16,528 bases of DNA from Flavobacteriales bacterium UBA2426 (GTDB lineage Bacteria > Bacteroidota > Bacteroidia > Flavobacteriales_F > PHOS-HE28), in contig DDRC01000223.1 in assembly GCA_002342985.1 (NCBI GenBank), positions 1 through 16,528 on the forward strand, given 5' to 3'. The position numbers and the translations under genes are program-made. Below the pieces are notes generated by a model, which ran no database searches, was not told the DNA's origin, and saw only the letters and a program-made list of their open reading frames with translations. Within the stretch, counting starts at the first letter, position 1. Each line of letters begins with the position of its first letter. Shown here piece by piece: positions 5,297 through 13,252 of the stretch.

Positions 5297-7237
5297 CTAC
5301 GCGCTCACCCGCACCCCCTTCTTCACGCCCTTCTCCCCCAGCATCTCCTTCACCGCCTCCACCACCGCCACATCATCGATCCCACACTCCCGGTACAGCT
5401 CGGGTTGCGTGCCGTGCTCGATGAACTTGTCGGGGATGGCGAGGCGCTTCACGTGGGCGGCATAGCCATGGTCGCCCATGAACTCGAGCACCGCGCTGCC
5501 CATGCCGCCGTGCAGGGCGTGGTCCTCCACGGTGATCACGTGCTTGAACTTGCTGAAGACCTCGTGCAGCAGCAGCTCGTCGATCGGCTTCACGAAGCGC
5601 ATGTCGTAATGCGCCACGCTGTAGCCTTCGGCCTCCAGGGCGTCGATGCCCTTGGCGGCCAGGTTGCCGATGTGGCCTATGGAGAGCACCGCGATGTCCG
5701 TGCCGGAGCGCAGCTTGCGGCCGGTGCCCACCTTGATGGCCTTGAAGGGCGTCTTCCACTCGGTCATCACGCCCTCGCCGCGCGGGTAACGGATGCTGAA
5801 GGGTCCCATGTCCGGCAGCTGGGCCGTGTACATCAGGTCGCGCAGCTCCTCCTCGTTCATCGGGGCGCTCACCACCATGTTGGGGATGCAGCGGAAGTAG
5901 GCGAGATCGAAGTTGCCGTGGTGCGTCGGGCCGTCGGCACCGGCCAGGCCGCCGCGGTCCAGGCAGAACACCACGTTCAGGTTCTGCAGCGCCACATCGT
6001 GCACCACCTGGTCGTAGGCGCGCTGCATGAAGGAGCTGTAGATGTTGCAGAAGGGCACCATACCCTGCGTGGCCATGCCTGCGCTGAAGGTCACCGCGTG
6101 CTGCTCGGCAATGCCCACGTCGAAGGCGCGGTCGGGCATGGCCTTCATCATGATGTTCAATGAACAGCCGGTGGGCATGGCCGGCGTGACGCCCACGATC
6201 TTCGGGTTCTTCTCGGCCAGTTCCACGATGCTGTGGCCGAACACGTCCTGGTACTTGGGCGGCTGCGGGCTCTTGGGCACCACCTTGATGATCTCGCCGG
6301 TCTCCTTGTTGAAGAGGCCCGGCGCGTGCCACACCGTGGGACTGCCCGCCTCTGCCGGTGCGTAGCCCTTGCCCTTCTTGGTGATCGTGTGCAGGATCTT
6401 CGGGCCGGGGATGTCGCGCAGGTCGCGCATCACCTTCACCAAGTGGTCCACATCGTGGCCGTCCACCGGACCGAAGTAGCGGAAGTTGAGGCTCTCGAAC
6501 AGGTTGCTCTGCTTCAGCAGCGCGCTCTTCACGGCGTTCTCCACCTTCTGCACGATGCTCTGCGCGTTCGGACCGAACTTGCTCATCTTGCCGAGCAGGT
6601 TCCACACCTCGTCCTTCACCTTGTTGTAGGTGTGGCTGGTGGTGATGTCCGTGAGGTACTCCTTCAGCGCACCGACGTTCGGGTCGATGCTCATGCAGTT
6701 GTCGTTCAGGACCACCAGCATGTCGGTGCCCGCACCACCCGCGTGGTTCAGCGCCTCGAAGGCCTGTCCGGCGGTCATGGCCCCATCGCCGATCACGGCC
6801 ACCATCTGGCGGTCCTTCTCACCCTTCAGCTTGCTGGCCACGGCCATGCCCAGCGCACCGCCGATGCTGGTGCTGCTGTGCCCCACGCCGAACGTGTCGT
6901 ACTCGCTTTCGCTGCGCTTGGGGAAGCCGCTGAGGCCCTTGTAGATGCGATTGGTGTGGAACACCTCGCGCCGGCCGGTGAGGATCTTGTGCCCGTAGGC
7001 CTGGTGCCCCACGTCCCACACCAGCTGGTCGTAGGGCGTATTGAACACGTAGTGCAGCGCCACGGTCAGTTCCACCACGCCCAGGCTGGCGCCGAAGTGG
7101 CCGCCCTTCACGCTCACCACGTCGATGATGAAGTCGCGCAGCTCGGTGCACACCTGCTGCAGTTGCTCCTCGGGAAGGGCGCGCAGGTCGGCTGGGAACT
7201 GGATGCGCTCCAGAAGCGGGTACGAGGGGGTGGACAT
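5297..7237 (-). CDS. dxs: 1-deoxy-D-xylulose-5-phosphate synthase
   Basis: This is a 646-residue thiamine-diphosphate enzyme that joins pyruvate and glyceraldehyde 3-phosphate into DXP, the first step of the non-mevalonate isoprenoid pathway, in the cytoplasm. Visible are GGHFGASLG (45-53) with the catalytic-region His47, DVGHQAYGHKILTGR (75-89), the ThDP-binding GDG...NDN pattern (150-180), and later GIAEQHAVTFSAGMA with the family's catalytic Glu and DRGGLAGADGPTHHG. The length is slightly above the usual 620-640. The ATG at 7237 was chosen because homology begins directly after it; reading further upstream gives low-complexity Ser/Arg sequence unlike the family. It is convergent with the AAA+ gene, with only 20 bp between stops and no terminator seen. 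Confidence 0.97.
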   Translation of the reverse strand: MSTPSYPLLERIQFPADLRALPEEQLQQVCTELRDFIIDVVSVKGGHFGASLGVVELTVALHYVFNTPYDQLVWDVGHQAYGHKILTGRREVFHTNRIYKGLSGFPKRSESEYDTFGVGHSSTSIGGALGMAVASKLKGEKDRQMVAVIGDGAMTAGQAFEALNHAGGAGTDMLVVLNDNCMSIDPNVGALKEYLTDITTSHTYNKVKDEVWNLLGKMSKFGPNAQSIVQKVENAVKSALLKQSNLFESLNFRYFGPVDGHDVDHLVKVMRDLRDIPGPKILHTITKKGKGYAPAEAGSPTVWHAPGLFNKETGEIIKVVPKSPQPPKYQDVFGHSIVELAEKNPKIVGVTPAMPTGCSLNIMMKAMPDRAFDVGIAEQHAVTFSAGMATQGMVPFCNIYSSFMQRAYDQVVHDVALQNLNVVFCLDRGGLAGADGPTHHGNFDLAYFRCIPNMVVSAPMNEEELRDLMYTAQLPDMGPFSIRYPRGEGVMTEWKTPFKAIKVGTGRKLRSGTDIAVLSIGHIGNLAAKGIDALEAEGYSVAHYDMRFVKPIDELLLHEVFSKFKHVITVEDHALHGGMGSAVLEFMGDHGYAAHVKRLAIPDKFIEHGTQPELYRECGIDDVAVVEAVKEMLGEKGVKKGVRVSA

Positions 7238-7267
7238 GGCTGGGCGGTCTGGTGACAGCAGATGGAA

Positions 7268-7275
7268 CAAAGGTA
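7268..7275 (-). promoter_or_regulatory. Bacteroidota-type -7 element upstream of dxs
   Basis: On the minus strand TACCTTTG matches the Bacteroidota -7 consensus TAnnTTTG. It lies 30 bp upstream of the dxs ATG, giving a leader of about 20-25 nt, which is plausible. A TTTG -33 element at the expected spacing is not visible, so confidence is limited. Confidence 0.45.
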
Positions 7276-7413
7276 ACCGGCTGAAAGTTCGGGGGGAGCT
7301 GGAGCTCGAACGCCTGACCAGAGTTGGAATTACGGCCTTCGCACGTGTGAGCATCGCCCGAGGGACGACCTGGACTCCTTGTGTAAGGGACACAACAGCA
7401 AGGCCAGCAGCGG

Positions 7414-8706
7414 TCACTGGTGCATCCCGTGCCGCTCGAACCGCTCCCGATACGCTTTCTCCAGACCTTCCCGATGCTCCGGCGCCGCGATGCCGATCAG
7501 CGCTTTGGCGCGCTGCTGCAGGTTCTTGCCGTAGAGGTAGGCCACACCGTGCTCGGTGACCACGTAGTGCACGTGGGCCCGGGTGGTGACCACGCCGGCG
7601 CCCTGCTTCAGGAAGGGCACGATCTTGCTGGCGCCCTTGCCGGTGGTGCTGCACAGGGCGATGATGGGCTTGCCGCCCTCGCTCAACGCCGCCCCGCGCA
7701 TGAAGTCCATCTGCCCGCCCACGCCGCTGAACTGGTAGGTGCCGATGCTGTCCGCGCACACCTGGCCGGTGAGGTCCACCTCGATGGCGCTATTGACGGC
7801 CACCACCTTGGGGTTCTCGCGGATCACCTTGGTATCGTTCACGTACTGCGCGTCGAGGAAGGTGAAGAAGGGGTTGTCGTCCACCAGGTCGTAGAGGCAG
7901 CGCATGCCGAAGGCGAAGGCGGTGGCCACCTTGCCGCGGTGCTTCTTCTTGAACTTGTTGGTGACCACGCCGCTGCGCACCAGGTCGATGATGCCGTTGG
8001 AGCACATCTCGGTGTGGATGCCCAGGTCCTTGTGGCCGCCCAATGCGCCCAGGATGGCGTCGGGGATGGCGCCGATGCCCAGCTGCAAGGTGCTGCCATC
8101 CTCCACCAAGGCGCTCACGAGCTCCGCCACGCGGCGCTCTTTGGGGCCGATCTGCGCGGCATAGTCCACCTCGGGCAGCGAGTCGTTCACCTCCACCAAC
8201 GCGGCGAAGCGGCTGATGTGCACATGGCCGTCGCCGAGGGTGCGGGGCATGTTCGGGTTCACCTGCGCGATCACGGTGCGGGCGTTGCGCATGGCGCTGC
8301 GCGCCACGTCCACGCTCACGCCCAGGGAGCAGAAGCCGTGGCGATCGGGCGGCGACACATGCACCAATGCCACGTCGAGCGGCAGGATGCCCTTCTCGAA
8401 GAGGCGGGGAATCTCGCTCAGGAAGACGGGCACGTAATCGCCGTAAGGCCCATCCACCGTGCTGCGCATGTTGGCGCTGACGAAGAGCGCGTTCAGGTAG
8501 AAGGGTCCCTGTACCTCGGGGCGGTCGAAGCCGAGGTCGCCGAAGGTGCTGATGGCGGTGAGCTCCACATCGTGCAGCTCGGCATGGCGGTCCAACAGGG
8601 CATGCACCAGGCGCACGGGGGTGGCGGCGCTGCCGTGGATGAAGACGCGGTCGCCGTTGTTCACCAAGCGCACGGCCTCAGAGGCGGACATCCAGGGGAG
8701 GGACAT
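7414..8706 (-). CDS. Acetyl-CoA hydrolase / 4-hydroxybutyrate CoA-transferase family protein
   Basis: This 430-residue protein is the usual length for the Cat1/Cat2/AbfT family, class I CoA-transferases that move CoA between short acyl groups and acetate or hydrolyse acetyl-CoA. Visible family motifs are VHVSPPDRHGFCSLG (115-129), QLGIGAIPDAILGAL (208-222), HTEM at 231-234 with E233 as the presumed Glu that carries the acyl-anhydride, NSAIEVDLTGQV (305-316), and GGQMDFMRGA (330-339). No signal peptide is present. The ATG at 8706 fits the family N-terminus; an extension to 8790 adds an unrelated stretch. The protein stands alone, 176 bp upstream of dxs and divergent from the pirin cassette. 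Whether it is a hydrolase or a propionate, succinate or 4-hydroxybutyrate CoA-transferase cannot be decided from sequence. Confidence 0.9.
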   Translation of the reverse strand: MSLPWMSASEAVRLVNNGDRVFIHGSAATPVRLVHALLDRHAELHDVELTAISTFGDLGFDRPEVQGPFYLNALFVSANMRSTVDGPYGDYVPVFLSEIPRLFEKGILPLDVALVHVSPPDRHGFCSLGVSVDVARSAMRNARTVIAQVNPNMPRTLGDGHVHISRFAALVEVNDSLPEVDYAAQIGPKERRVAELVSALVEDGSTLQLGIGAIPDAILGALGGHKDLGIHTEMCSNGIIDLVRSGVVTNKFKKKHRGKVATAFAFGMRCLYDLVDDNPFFTFLDAQYVNDTKVIRENPKVVAVNSAIEVDLTGQVCADSIGTYQFSGVGGQMDFMRGAALSEGGKPIIALCSTTGKGASKIVPFLKQGAGVVTTRAHVHYVVTEHGVAYLYGKNLQQRAKALIGIAAPEHREGLEKAYRERFERHGMHQ

Positions 8707-8836
8707 GCCACGAAGGTCGGGCCCAGGGCGGCAAGGCCATAGGGCCACCAGCAACAATCCCGAGGCGTGCCCGGGTACCGAACCGGCCATTCAGGCTTTT
8801 TGGCGAGGGAGTCGCGCCGAAATATTTTCCATGGAA

Positions 8837-8844
8837 TATATTTG
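8837..8844 (+). promoter_or_regulatory. Bacteroidota-type -7 element upstream of the pirin cassette
   Basis: TATATTTG matches the Bacteroidota -7 consensus TAnnTTTG and lies 40 bp before the chosen pirin ATG at 8885, in a short AT-rich patch. A TTTG occurs at 8799-8802, but 34 bp away, too far for a normal -33 element. The position favours the start at 8885 over an in-frame ATG at 8831, which would lie upstream of the predicted transcript start. Confidence 0.45.
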
Positions 8845-8884
8845 CGCCATCAAGGTTGATCCCATTCACCTAGGCGAAGCCGCC

Positions 8885-9607
8885 ATGACCAACACCGTCC
8901 TGCACAAAGCCACCACCCGCGGGCATGCGAACCACGGCTGGCTGGACACCTACCACACCTTCAGCTTCGGCCACTACTACGATCCGGAGCGCATGCACTT
9001 CGGAGCCCTGCGCGTGCTGAATGATGATACCGTAGCGCCGGGCATGGGCTTCGGCACGCACCCGCACGACAACATGGAGATCATCTCCATCCCGTTGGAG
9101 GGCGATCTGGAGCACAAGGACAGCATGGGCAACACGCAGGTGATCCGCCACGGCGACATCCAGGTGATGAGCGCCGGCAGCGGCATCACGCACAGCGAGA
9201 AGAACCTGAACCGCGACCGGCTCACGCGCTTTTTGCAGATCTGGGTCTTCCCCAACAAGCGCAACGTGGCGCCGCGCTACGACCAGATCACCCTCGACCC
9301 GGAGGCGCGCCGCAACCGCTTCCAGCAGATCGTCTCGCCCAACGCGGACGATGCCGGCGTATGGATCCACCAGGATGCCTGGTTCCACCTGGGGCGGTTC
9401 GACGCGGGACAAGGCGCGTCCTATGCGTTGAAGCGGCCCGGCAACGGCGTCTATGCCTTCGTGATCGAGGGCAGCGCCACGGTGAATGGCCAGGAACTGG
9501 AGCGCCGCGACGGCTTCGGCCTCTGGGATGCGGCCGGTTTCGATGTGAAGGCCGGGAACAACGGAGTCGAGCTGTTGTTGATGGAAGTGCCGATGCAACT
9601 GAACTGA
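8885..9607 (+). CDS. Pirin family protein (cytoplasmic copy)
   Basis: This 240-residue bicupin has the pirin metal site intact: H59 and H61 in GTHPHDNME, then H103 and E105 in GITHSEK, the same 2-His/1-His/1-Glu set as human pirin and E. coli YhhW. YhhW has quercetin 2,3-dioxygenase activity, while other pirins act as redox-sensitive regulators; the physiological role here is unknown. The C-terminal cupin (GVYAFVIEGSATVNG) is also present. No signal peptide is seen. An in-frame ATG at 8831 would add 18 residues with no pirin similarity, so 8885 is preferred. It heads a rightward cassette with a second pirin 15 bp downstream and is divergent from the acetyl-CoA hydrolase gene, with 178 bp between the starts. 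Confidence 0.93.
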   Translation: MTNTVLHKATTRGHANHGWLDTYHTFSFGHYYDPERMHFGALRVLNDDTVAPGMGFGTHPHDNMEIISIPLEGDLEHKDSMGNTQVIRHGDIQVMSAGSGITHSEKNLNRDRLTRFLQIWVFPNKRNVAPRYDQITLDPEARRNRFQQIVSPNADDAGVWIHQDAWFHLGRFDAGQGASYALKRPGNGVYAFVIEGSATVNGQELERRDGFGLWDAAGFDVKAGNNGVELLLMEVPMQLN

Positions 9608-9622
9608 ACCCAACCCATCGCC

Positions 9623-10498
9623 ATGGACCGCAAGGATTTCCTCCGCAAGAGCCTTCTGGGCACAGGCATGCTCGTGAGCGGCACGGCTGCCGCCCAGCTG
9701 ATGCAGAACGACATCGACGAGATCAAACCGCTGGAGCCGGTGGGCTTCGACCACCTCCCGCCAACACCCCCTGAACGCATGGGCAACATGGTATTGCACC
9801 GCGCCAGCGAGCGCGGCACCGCCGACCACGGCTGGCTGAAGGCCAACTTCAGCTTCAGCTTCGCCAACTGGTACGACCCCACCCGCATGCACTTCGGCGT
9901 GCTGCGCGTGATGAATGACGACATCATCGCCGCCGGGAAGGGCTTCGGCACGCACCCGCACGACAACATGGAGATCATCACGATCCCCCTGAAGGGCGCG
10001 CTGCAGCACAAGGACAGCATGGGCAACACCAGCATCATCCACGCGGGCGATGTGCAGGTGATGAGCGCCGGCACGGGCATCCTGCACAGCGAGTTCAACC
10101 CGTACAACGACCGCGACGCGAACACCCTGCAGATCTGGCTCTTCCCCAAGAAGCGGCAGGTGACGCCCCGCTACCAGCAGCTGACGCTGGACCCGAAGGA
10201 CCGCGTGAACAAATGGCAGCAGGTGCTCTCGCCGAGCCCCGATGACGCCGGCGTGTGGATCCACCAGGACGCCTGGTTCCACATCGGGAAGTTCGACGCG
10301 AACAAGAAGACCAGCTACGCCGTGAAGCGCACCGGCAACGGGGTGTACGCATTCGTGATCGAGGGCAGCACCACCATCAACGGGCAGCCCCTCGGCAAGC
10401 GTGACGCGCTGGGCGTTTGGGACACCGATGCGCTGAGCGTGGAGGCGGGCCCGAACGGAGCGGAGATCCTGCTCCAGGATGTCCCGATGCAACTGTAG
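9623..10498 (+). CDS. Pirin family protein with Tat-like N-terminal signal
   Basis: This 291-residue protein is a clear paralogue of the preceding pirin. It shares GTHPHDNME (H111, H113), ILHSE (H155, E157), DAGVWIHQDAWFH and GVYAFVIEGS with it. It differs by about 50 extra N-terminal residues: RKDFLRKSLLGTGMLVSGTAAA resembles a Tat signal (a K replaces the second Arg of the twin pair) with a hydrophobic stretch and an AAA cleavage-like end. A folded metal-bound cupin is a sensible Tat cargo, so a periplasmic location is inferred. The ATG at 9623 gives the full signal. A gene 15 bp upstream and another 50 bp downstream suggest one transcript. The ancestral event was probably tandem duplication followed by addition of the leader. 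Confidence 0.9.
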   Translation: MDRKDFLRKSLLGTGMLVSGTAAAQLMQNDIDEIKPLEPVGFDHLPPTPPERMGNMVLHRASERGTADHGWLKANFSFSFANWYDPTRMHFGVLRVMNDDIIAAGKGFGTHPHDNMEIITIPLKGALQHKDSMGNTSIIHAGDVQVMSAGTGILHSEFNPYNDRDANTLQIWLFPKKRQVTPRYQQLTLDPKDRVNKWQQVLSPSPDDAGVWIHQDAWFHIGKFDANKKTSYAVKRTGNGVYAFVIEGSTTINGQPLGKRDALGVWDTDALSVEAGPNGAEILLQDVPMQL

Positions 10499-10499
10499 C

Positions 10500-10517
10500 G
10501 GCAAGGCATGCCTCGCC
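10500..10517. promoter_or_regulatory. 18-bp GCATGC-centred palindrome between pirin 2 and nitroreductase genes
   Basis: GGCAAGGCATGCCTCGCC reads as an inverted repeat with a single mismatched pair and no loop, so it suits a dimeric DNA-binding protein better than a hairpin. It lies two bases after the pirin stop. A second GCATGC-centred imperfect repeat lies in the next gap (11147-11163). In GC-rich DNA this may be chance. Confidence 0.25.
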
Positions 10518-10548
10518 AATACGGTTGCAATGAACCTGAGCAAACCCT

Positions 10549-11136
10549 ATGAACCCCACCCTCGAACTCAAGGAAGCGCGCACCGAGCACGATGTGCTTC
10601 CGCTGATCCGTCGGCGTTTCAGCCCGCGCGCCTTCACCAGTGAGCCGCTCACGGACGATGAGCTGCTCACCCTGGTCGAGGCCGCCCATTGGGCGCCGAG
10701 CAGCATGAATGAGCAGCCCTGGCGCTTCCGTTACGCGCATCGCGGTTCGGTAGCTTTCGATGCCTTGCGCGCCACGCTCTCCACGGGCAACCAGCCTTGG
10801 GCCCCGAATGCCGCGGCAGTGATCGCCATCAGTGGCATGAAGCTCCACGCGCGGAACCAGGCGCCCAACGCCACTTGGGCCTTTGACACCGGCATGGCCG
10901 TGGGCAACCTCCTGGCGCAGGCCACCGCCATGGGCATCTACGGCCATCTGCTGGGCGGCTTCAACCACGCGGCCGCGAACGAGGCGCTGGGCATCAACAC
11001 CGCGGAGGAGGGCCTCATCTGCCTGCTGGTGCTGGGTCGCCTGGGAGATGCGGACAGCCTGCCCGAGCCATTCCTCACGCGGGAGCGCACGCCGCGCTCG
11101 CGCAAGCCGCTCAGCGAGATCGCCCAGCGCATCTGA
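10549..11136 (+). CDS. Nitroreductase family FMN-dependent oxidoreductase
   Basis: This 195-residue protein has the nitroreductase fold pattern: RRRFSPRAFTSEPLTDDEL at the N-terminus with the phosphate-contacting Arg pair, AAHWAPSSMNEQPWRF (residues 45-60) as the FMN-binding and dimer region, WAFDTGMAVGNLLAQATAMGI in the middle helix, and a C-terminal arginine-rich RTPRSRKPLSEI typical of the family. Members reduce nitroaromatics, quinones or other two-electron acceptors with NAD(P)H; the native substrate here is unknown. No signal peptide is seen. It sits 50 bp after the second pirin and 56 bp before the YceI gene, in a cassette that suggests redox or xenobiotic stress. It may share the upstream promoter; a TACGGTTG at 10520 is only a weak -7 match. 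Confidence 0.92.
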   Translation: MNPTLELKEARTEHDVLPLIRRRFSPRAFTSEPLTDDELLTLVEAAHWAPSSMNEQPWRFRYAHRGSVAFDALRATLSTGNQPWAPNAAAVIAISGMKLHARNQAPNATWAFDTGMAVGNLLAQATAMGIYGHLLGGFNHAAANEALGINTAEEGLICLLVLGRLGDADSLPEPFLTRERTPRSRKPLSEIAQRI

Positions 11137-11192
11137 ACCGAACCATCGGGCCGCATGCGCCCGGCATCACGAACCGAAACAACCAACAGAAC

Positions 11193-11738
11193 ATGGAAAC
11201 CGCCACCGCGACCACCACCAAATGGGGCATCGATGCCTCGCACAGCGAAGTGCTTTTCAAGGTGAAGCACCTCATGATCAGCACCGTCACCGGGAGCTTC
11301 AAGGAATTCGGTGCCGATGCCGAGCTGGAGGGCGACGACCTGGCCAACGCCAAGGTGAGCTTCTGGGCCAATACCGCCAGCATCTTCACCAACGACGAGA
11401 AGCGGGATGGCCACCTGCGCAGCGCCGACTTCTTCGATAGCGAGCAATTCCCGAAGCTCACCTTCAAGAGCACCCGCATCGAAGGCAGCGGCAGCAGCTG
11501 GAAGGTGACCGGCGAGCTCACCATCAAGGATGTGACCAAGCCCGTTACGCTCGACGTGGAGTGGAGCGGCATGGCCAAGGATCCCTGGGGCAATACCAAG
11601 GCCGGTCTGCAGCTCAGCGGCCGGATCGATCGCAAGGAGTGGGGCCTCACCTGGAACGCGGCCCTGGAAGCGGGTGGCGTGCTGGTGAGCGACGAGGTGC
11701 GCATCCAGTGCGAGGTGCAGCTGGCCAAGCAGGGCTGA
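11193..11738 (+). CDS. YceI family protein (lipocalin-like, no signal peptide)
   Basis: This 181-residue protein has the family opening (WGIDASHSEVLFKVKHLMISTVTGSF), the central strand pairs with SADFFDSEQFPKLTFKS, then TGELTIKDVTKPVTLDVEW and GRIDRKEWGLTWN, all typical of YceI. The family forms a beta-barrel that binds isoprenoid or other lipid-like ligands; E. coli YceI is periplasmic. Here the N-terminus METATATTTKWG has no hydrophobic signal, so a cytoplasmic version is likely, as in many Bacteroidota paralogues. It is the last gene of the pirin/nitroreductase cassette, with a strong terminator starting 25 bp after its stop. A link with dxs-derived isoprenoids is possible but only inferred. 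Confidence 0.93.
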   Translation: METATATTTKWGIDASHSEVLFKVKHLMISTVTGSFKEFGADAELEGDDLANAKVSFWANTASIFTNDEKRDGHLRSADFFDSEQFPKLTFKSTRIEGSGSSWKVTGELTIKDVTKPVTLDVEWSGMAKDPWGNTKAGLQLSGRIDRKEWGLTWNAALEAGGVLVSDEVRIQCEVQLAKQG

Positions 11739-11762
11739 GCCGCAGCGGACGCTGATGAGCAG

Positions 11763-11797
11763 GGAAGGCCCCGGCGACTGCCGGGGCCTTCCGTTTT
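11763..11797 (+). terminator. Rho-independent terminator after the YceI gene
   Basis: A perfect 13-bp GC-rich stem (GGAAGGCCCCGGC paired with GCCGGGGCCTTCC) around a GACT loop is followed by GTTTTG. The T-tract is short, but the stem is strong. It closes the pirin-pirin-nitroreductase-YceI unit. Confidence 0.85.
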
Positions 11798-11980
11798 GCG
11801 CGGCCTTCTGCTCCGCTCGGCTCAGGCGTCCGGAGTCAAGATGCTGGCAATCGTGAAACTGGTGCGCTCGTTTCGCGCAGCCTGGTGCCAGGGTTCAACC
11901 CGGTCCGTAGGATTGCAGTGGGAGTTGCCGTGCATGAGCCCTTGCGCGCATCTTTGACTCAGCGCAATTGCGCCCCCCGC

Positions 11981-13249
11981 ATGAGCCGACACCTTTTGCT
12001 GAACCTCATCCTGGGCGCGGCCCTGCTCTTCAGCCTGGCCATCGACTTCTCATTGACGCGCAAATACGGCGGCGTTGACCTGCGCGACAAGGTCGTCGGC
12101 GCCCGTAGCCTGATCGCCGGCCGTTCCATGTACTTCAGCCCATGGCGACCGGGTGAACCCGAGCGATTCGCCGATCCCATGGTGCCGCCCGGGGCGACGA
12201 TGACGCGCTATACCGGCACGCCGTTTCAATCGCTCGTGATGGCCCCGCTGGGCGCTCTCCCGTTCGGGGCGGCGCGCCTGCCTTGGCTGGTGCTGCAGTA
12301 CGCGCTGCTGCTTCTGACCGTCGTCCTGGCCCGCAGCGCCTTCGCCGGAACCGGATGGCCCGGCGCCTTGGTGGCCGGCATCGTGCTGGTGGCGCTGCTG
12401 GCATCCACTTCATGGCGCCTGCACGTGGAGCGGGGCCAGGTGTACGTGATCTTCGCCGCCCTGATCGCCGGGCTGTTCTGGAGCTTGGCGAAGGCACGGC
12501 ATCTGCTCACCGGCGCGCTGGCCGCGGCCCTCGTGCTCTTCAAGCCCACCTACGCGTTCCTGCTGCTGCCGCTGGTGCTTCGTGTGAATGCGCGCATGCT
12601 TATCGGCGCAGTGGCGATGGTTGGCGCCAGCGCCGCCGTCTTCGCGATCATCCCGAATGGCCTGCTCGCCTGGTCGGAGTATCTGGAGGCCATGCGCATC
12701 TGGAGCACCATGCCAGGCCTCGGCGCGCCCCCCAGCACCGACCCCGGGGCCTTCGCCTATCCTTCGCTGATTGAGGGCCTCGCCAACCTGCGGGAGCATC
12801 ATGCCATGGAGTTCGAGAACGGCTCCATCGCTGCTGTGCTGCTCGCTGTGGTCGGGCTATCGCTGTCCGGCTGGCTGCCATGGGTGGCGTACGGCACGGT
12901 GCTCCTGACGGGGCTGCTGCTGCTGCGCCGGAATGCGGCACGGGCCTCGGCTGAGCACCTGCTCCTCCTAGGCTTCATCGCGTGGACCGTGCTCATGATG
13001 CTGCTGCCGACACCGCGTTTCGACTACCAGCTGGTGCATTGGGTGGCGCCGGCGCTCCTGGTGGTGCTCGGCGGCCAGCGCAGGCCTTTCATGCTGGATG
13101 CAATGCTCCTCGTGGCGGCAGGGCTGGTCGTCGGCGCCTGGTCCATCCTGCCGGTGGACATCCTGCTGGCGGAGGGCCTTCTGCTCGTGGTCTGCGCCTG
13201 GGTGCTGGTGGCATCGGGCCGTCAGGTGGCACCAAAGGCCGCAAGTTGA
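11981..13249 (+). CDS. GT87/DUF2029 family membrane glycosyltransferase
   Basis: This 422-residue polytopic protein has roughly ten hydrophobic segments and the GT-C layout of PimE-like mannosyltransferases. A first membrane helix (LLLNLILGAALLFSLAIDF) is followed by an external loop with acidic residues D33 and D36 in GGVDLRDKVVGARSLIAGRSMY, where the family carries its catalytic Asp. A conserved LHVERGQVYVIFAALI region comes near the middle. Such enzymes move a sugar from a polyprenyl-phosphate donor; the acceptor is unknown. I chose the ATG at 11981 because it starts directly before the first membrane helix; an in-frame ATG at 11885 would add 32 residues without membrane character. About 180 bp of featureless sequence separates it from the terminator upstream. 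Only 3 bp separate its stop from the next gene. Confidence 0.85.
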   Translation: MSRHLLLNLILGAALLFSLAIDFSLTRKYGGVDLRDKVVGARSLIAGRSMYFSPWRPGEPERFADPMVPPGATMTRYTGTPFQSLVMAPLGALPFGAARLPWLVLQYALLLLTVVLARSAFAGTGWPGALVAGIVLVALLASTSWRLHVERGQVYVIFAALIAGLFWSLAKARHLLTGALAAALVLFKPTYAFLLLPLVLRVNARMLIGAVAMVGASAAVFAIIPNGLLAWSEYLEAMRIWSTMPGLGAPPSTDPGAFAYPSLIEGLANLREHHAMEFENGSIAAVLLAVVGLSLSGWLPWVAYGTVLLTGLLLLRRNAARASAEHLLLLGFIAWTVLMMLLPTPRFDYQLVHWVAPALLVVLGGQRRPFMLDAMLLVAAGLVVGAWSILPVDILLAEGLLLVVCAWVLVASGRQVAPKAAS

Positions 13250-13252
13250 GCC

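Noticed and set aside
7379..7395. Inverted repeat TTGTGT-AAGGG-ACACAA downstream of the acetyl-CoA hydrolase gene as terminator
   Set aside because: The stem is only 6 bp and AT-containing, and no T-tract follows in the direction of transcription.
7420..8742. Long plus-strand open frame opposite the acetyl-CoA hydrolase gene (440 codons), and similar His/Val-rich frames opposite dxs
   Set aside because: The opposite strand encodes well-recognised full-length enzymes; the His-rich, low-complexity translations are typical GC-rich antisense shadows.
8870..10543. Long open frame on the minus strand across both pirin genes (557 codons)
   Set aside because: It is the antisense shadow of two clear pirins; its composition is dominated by His, Val, Arg and Ala from complementing GC-rich codons, and it shows no domain.
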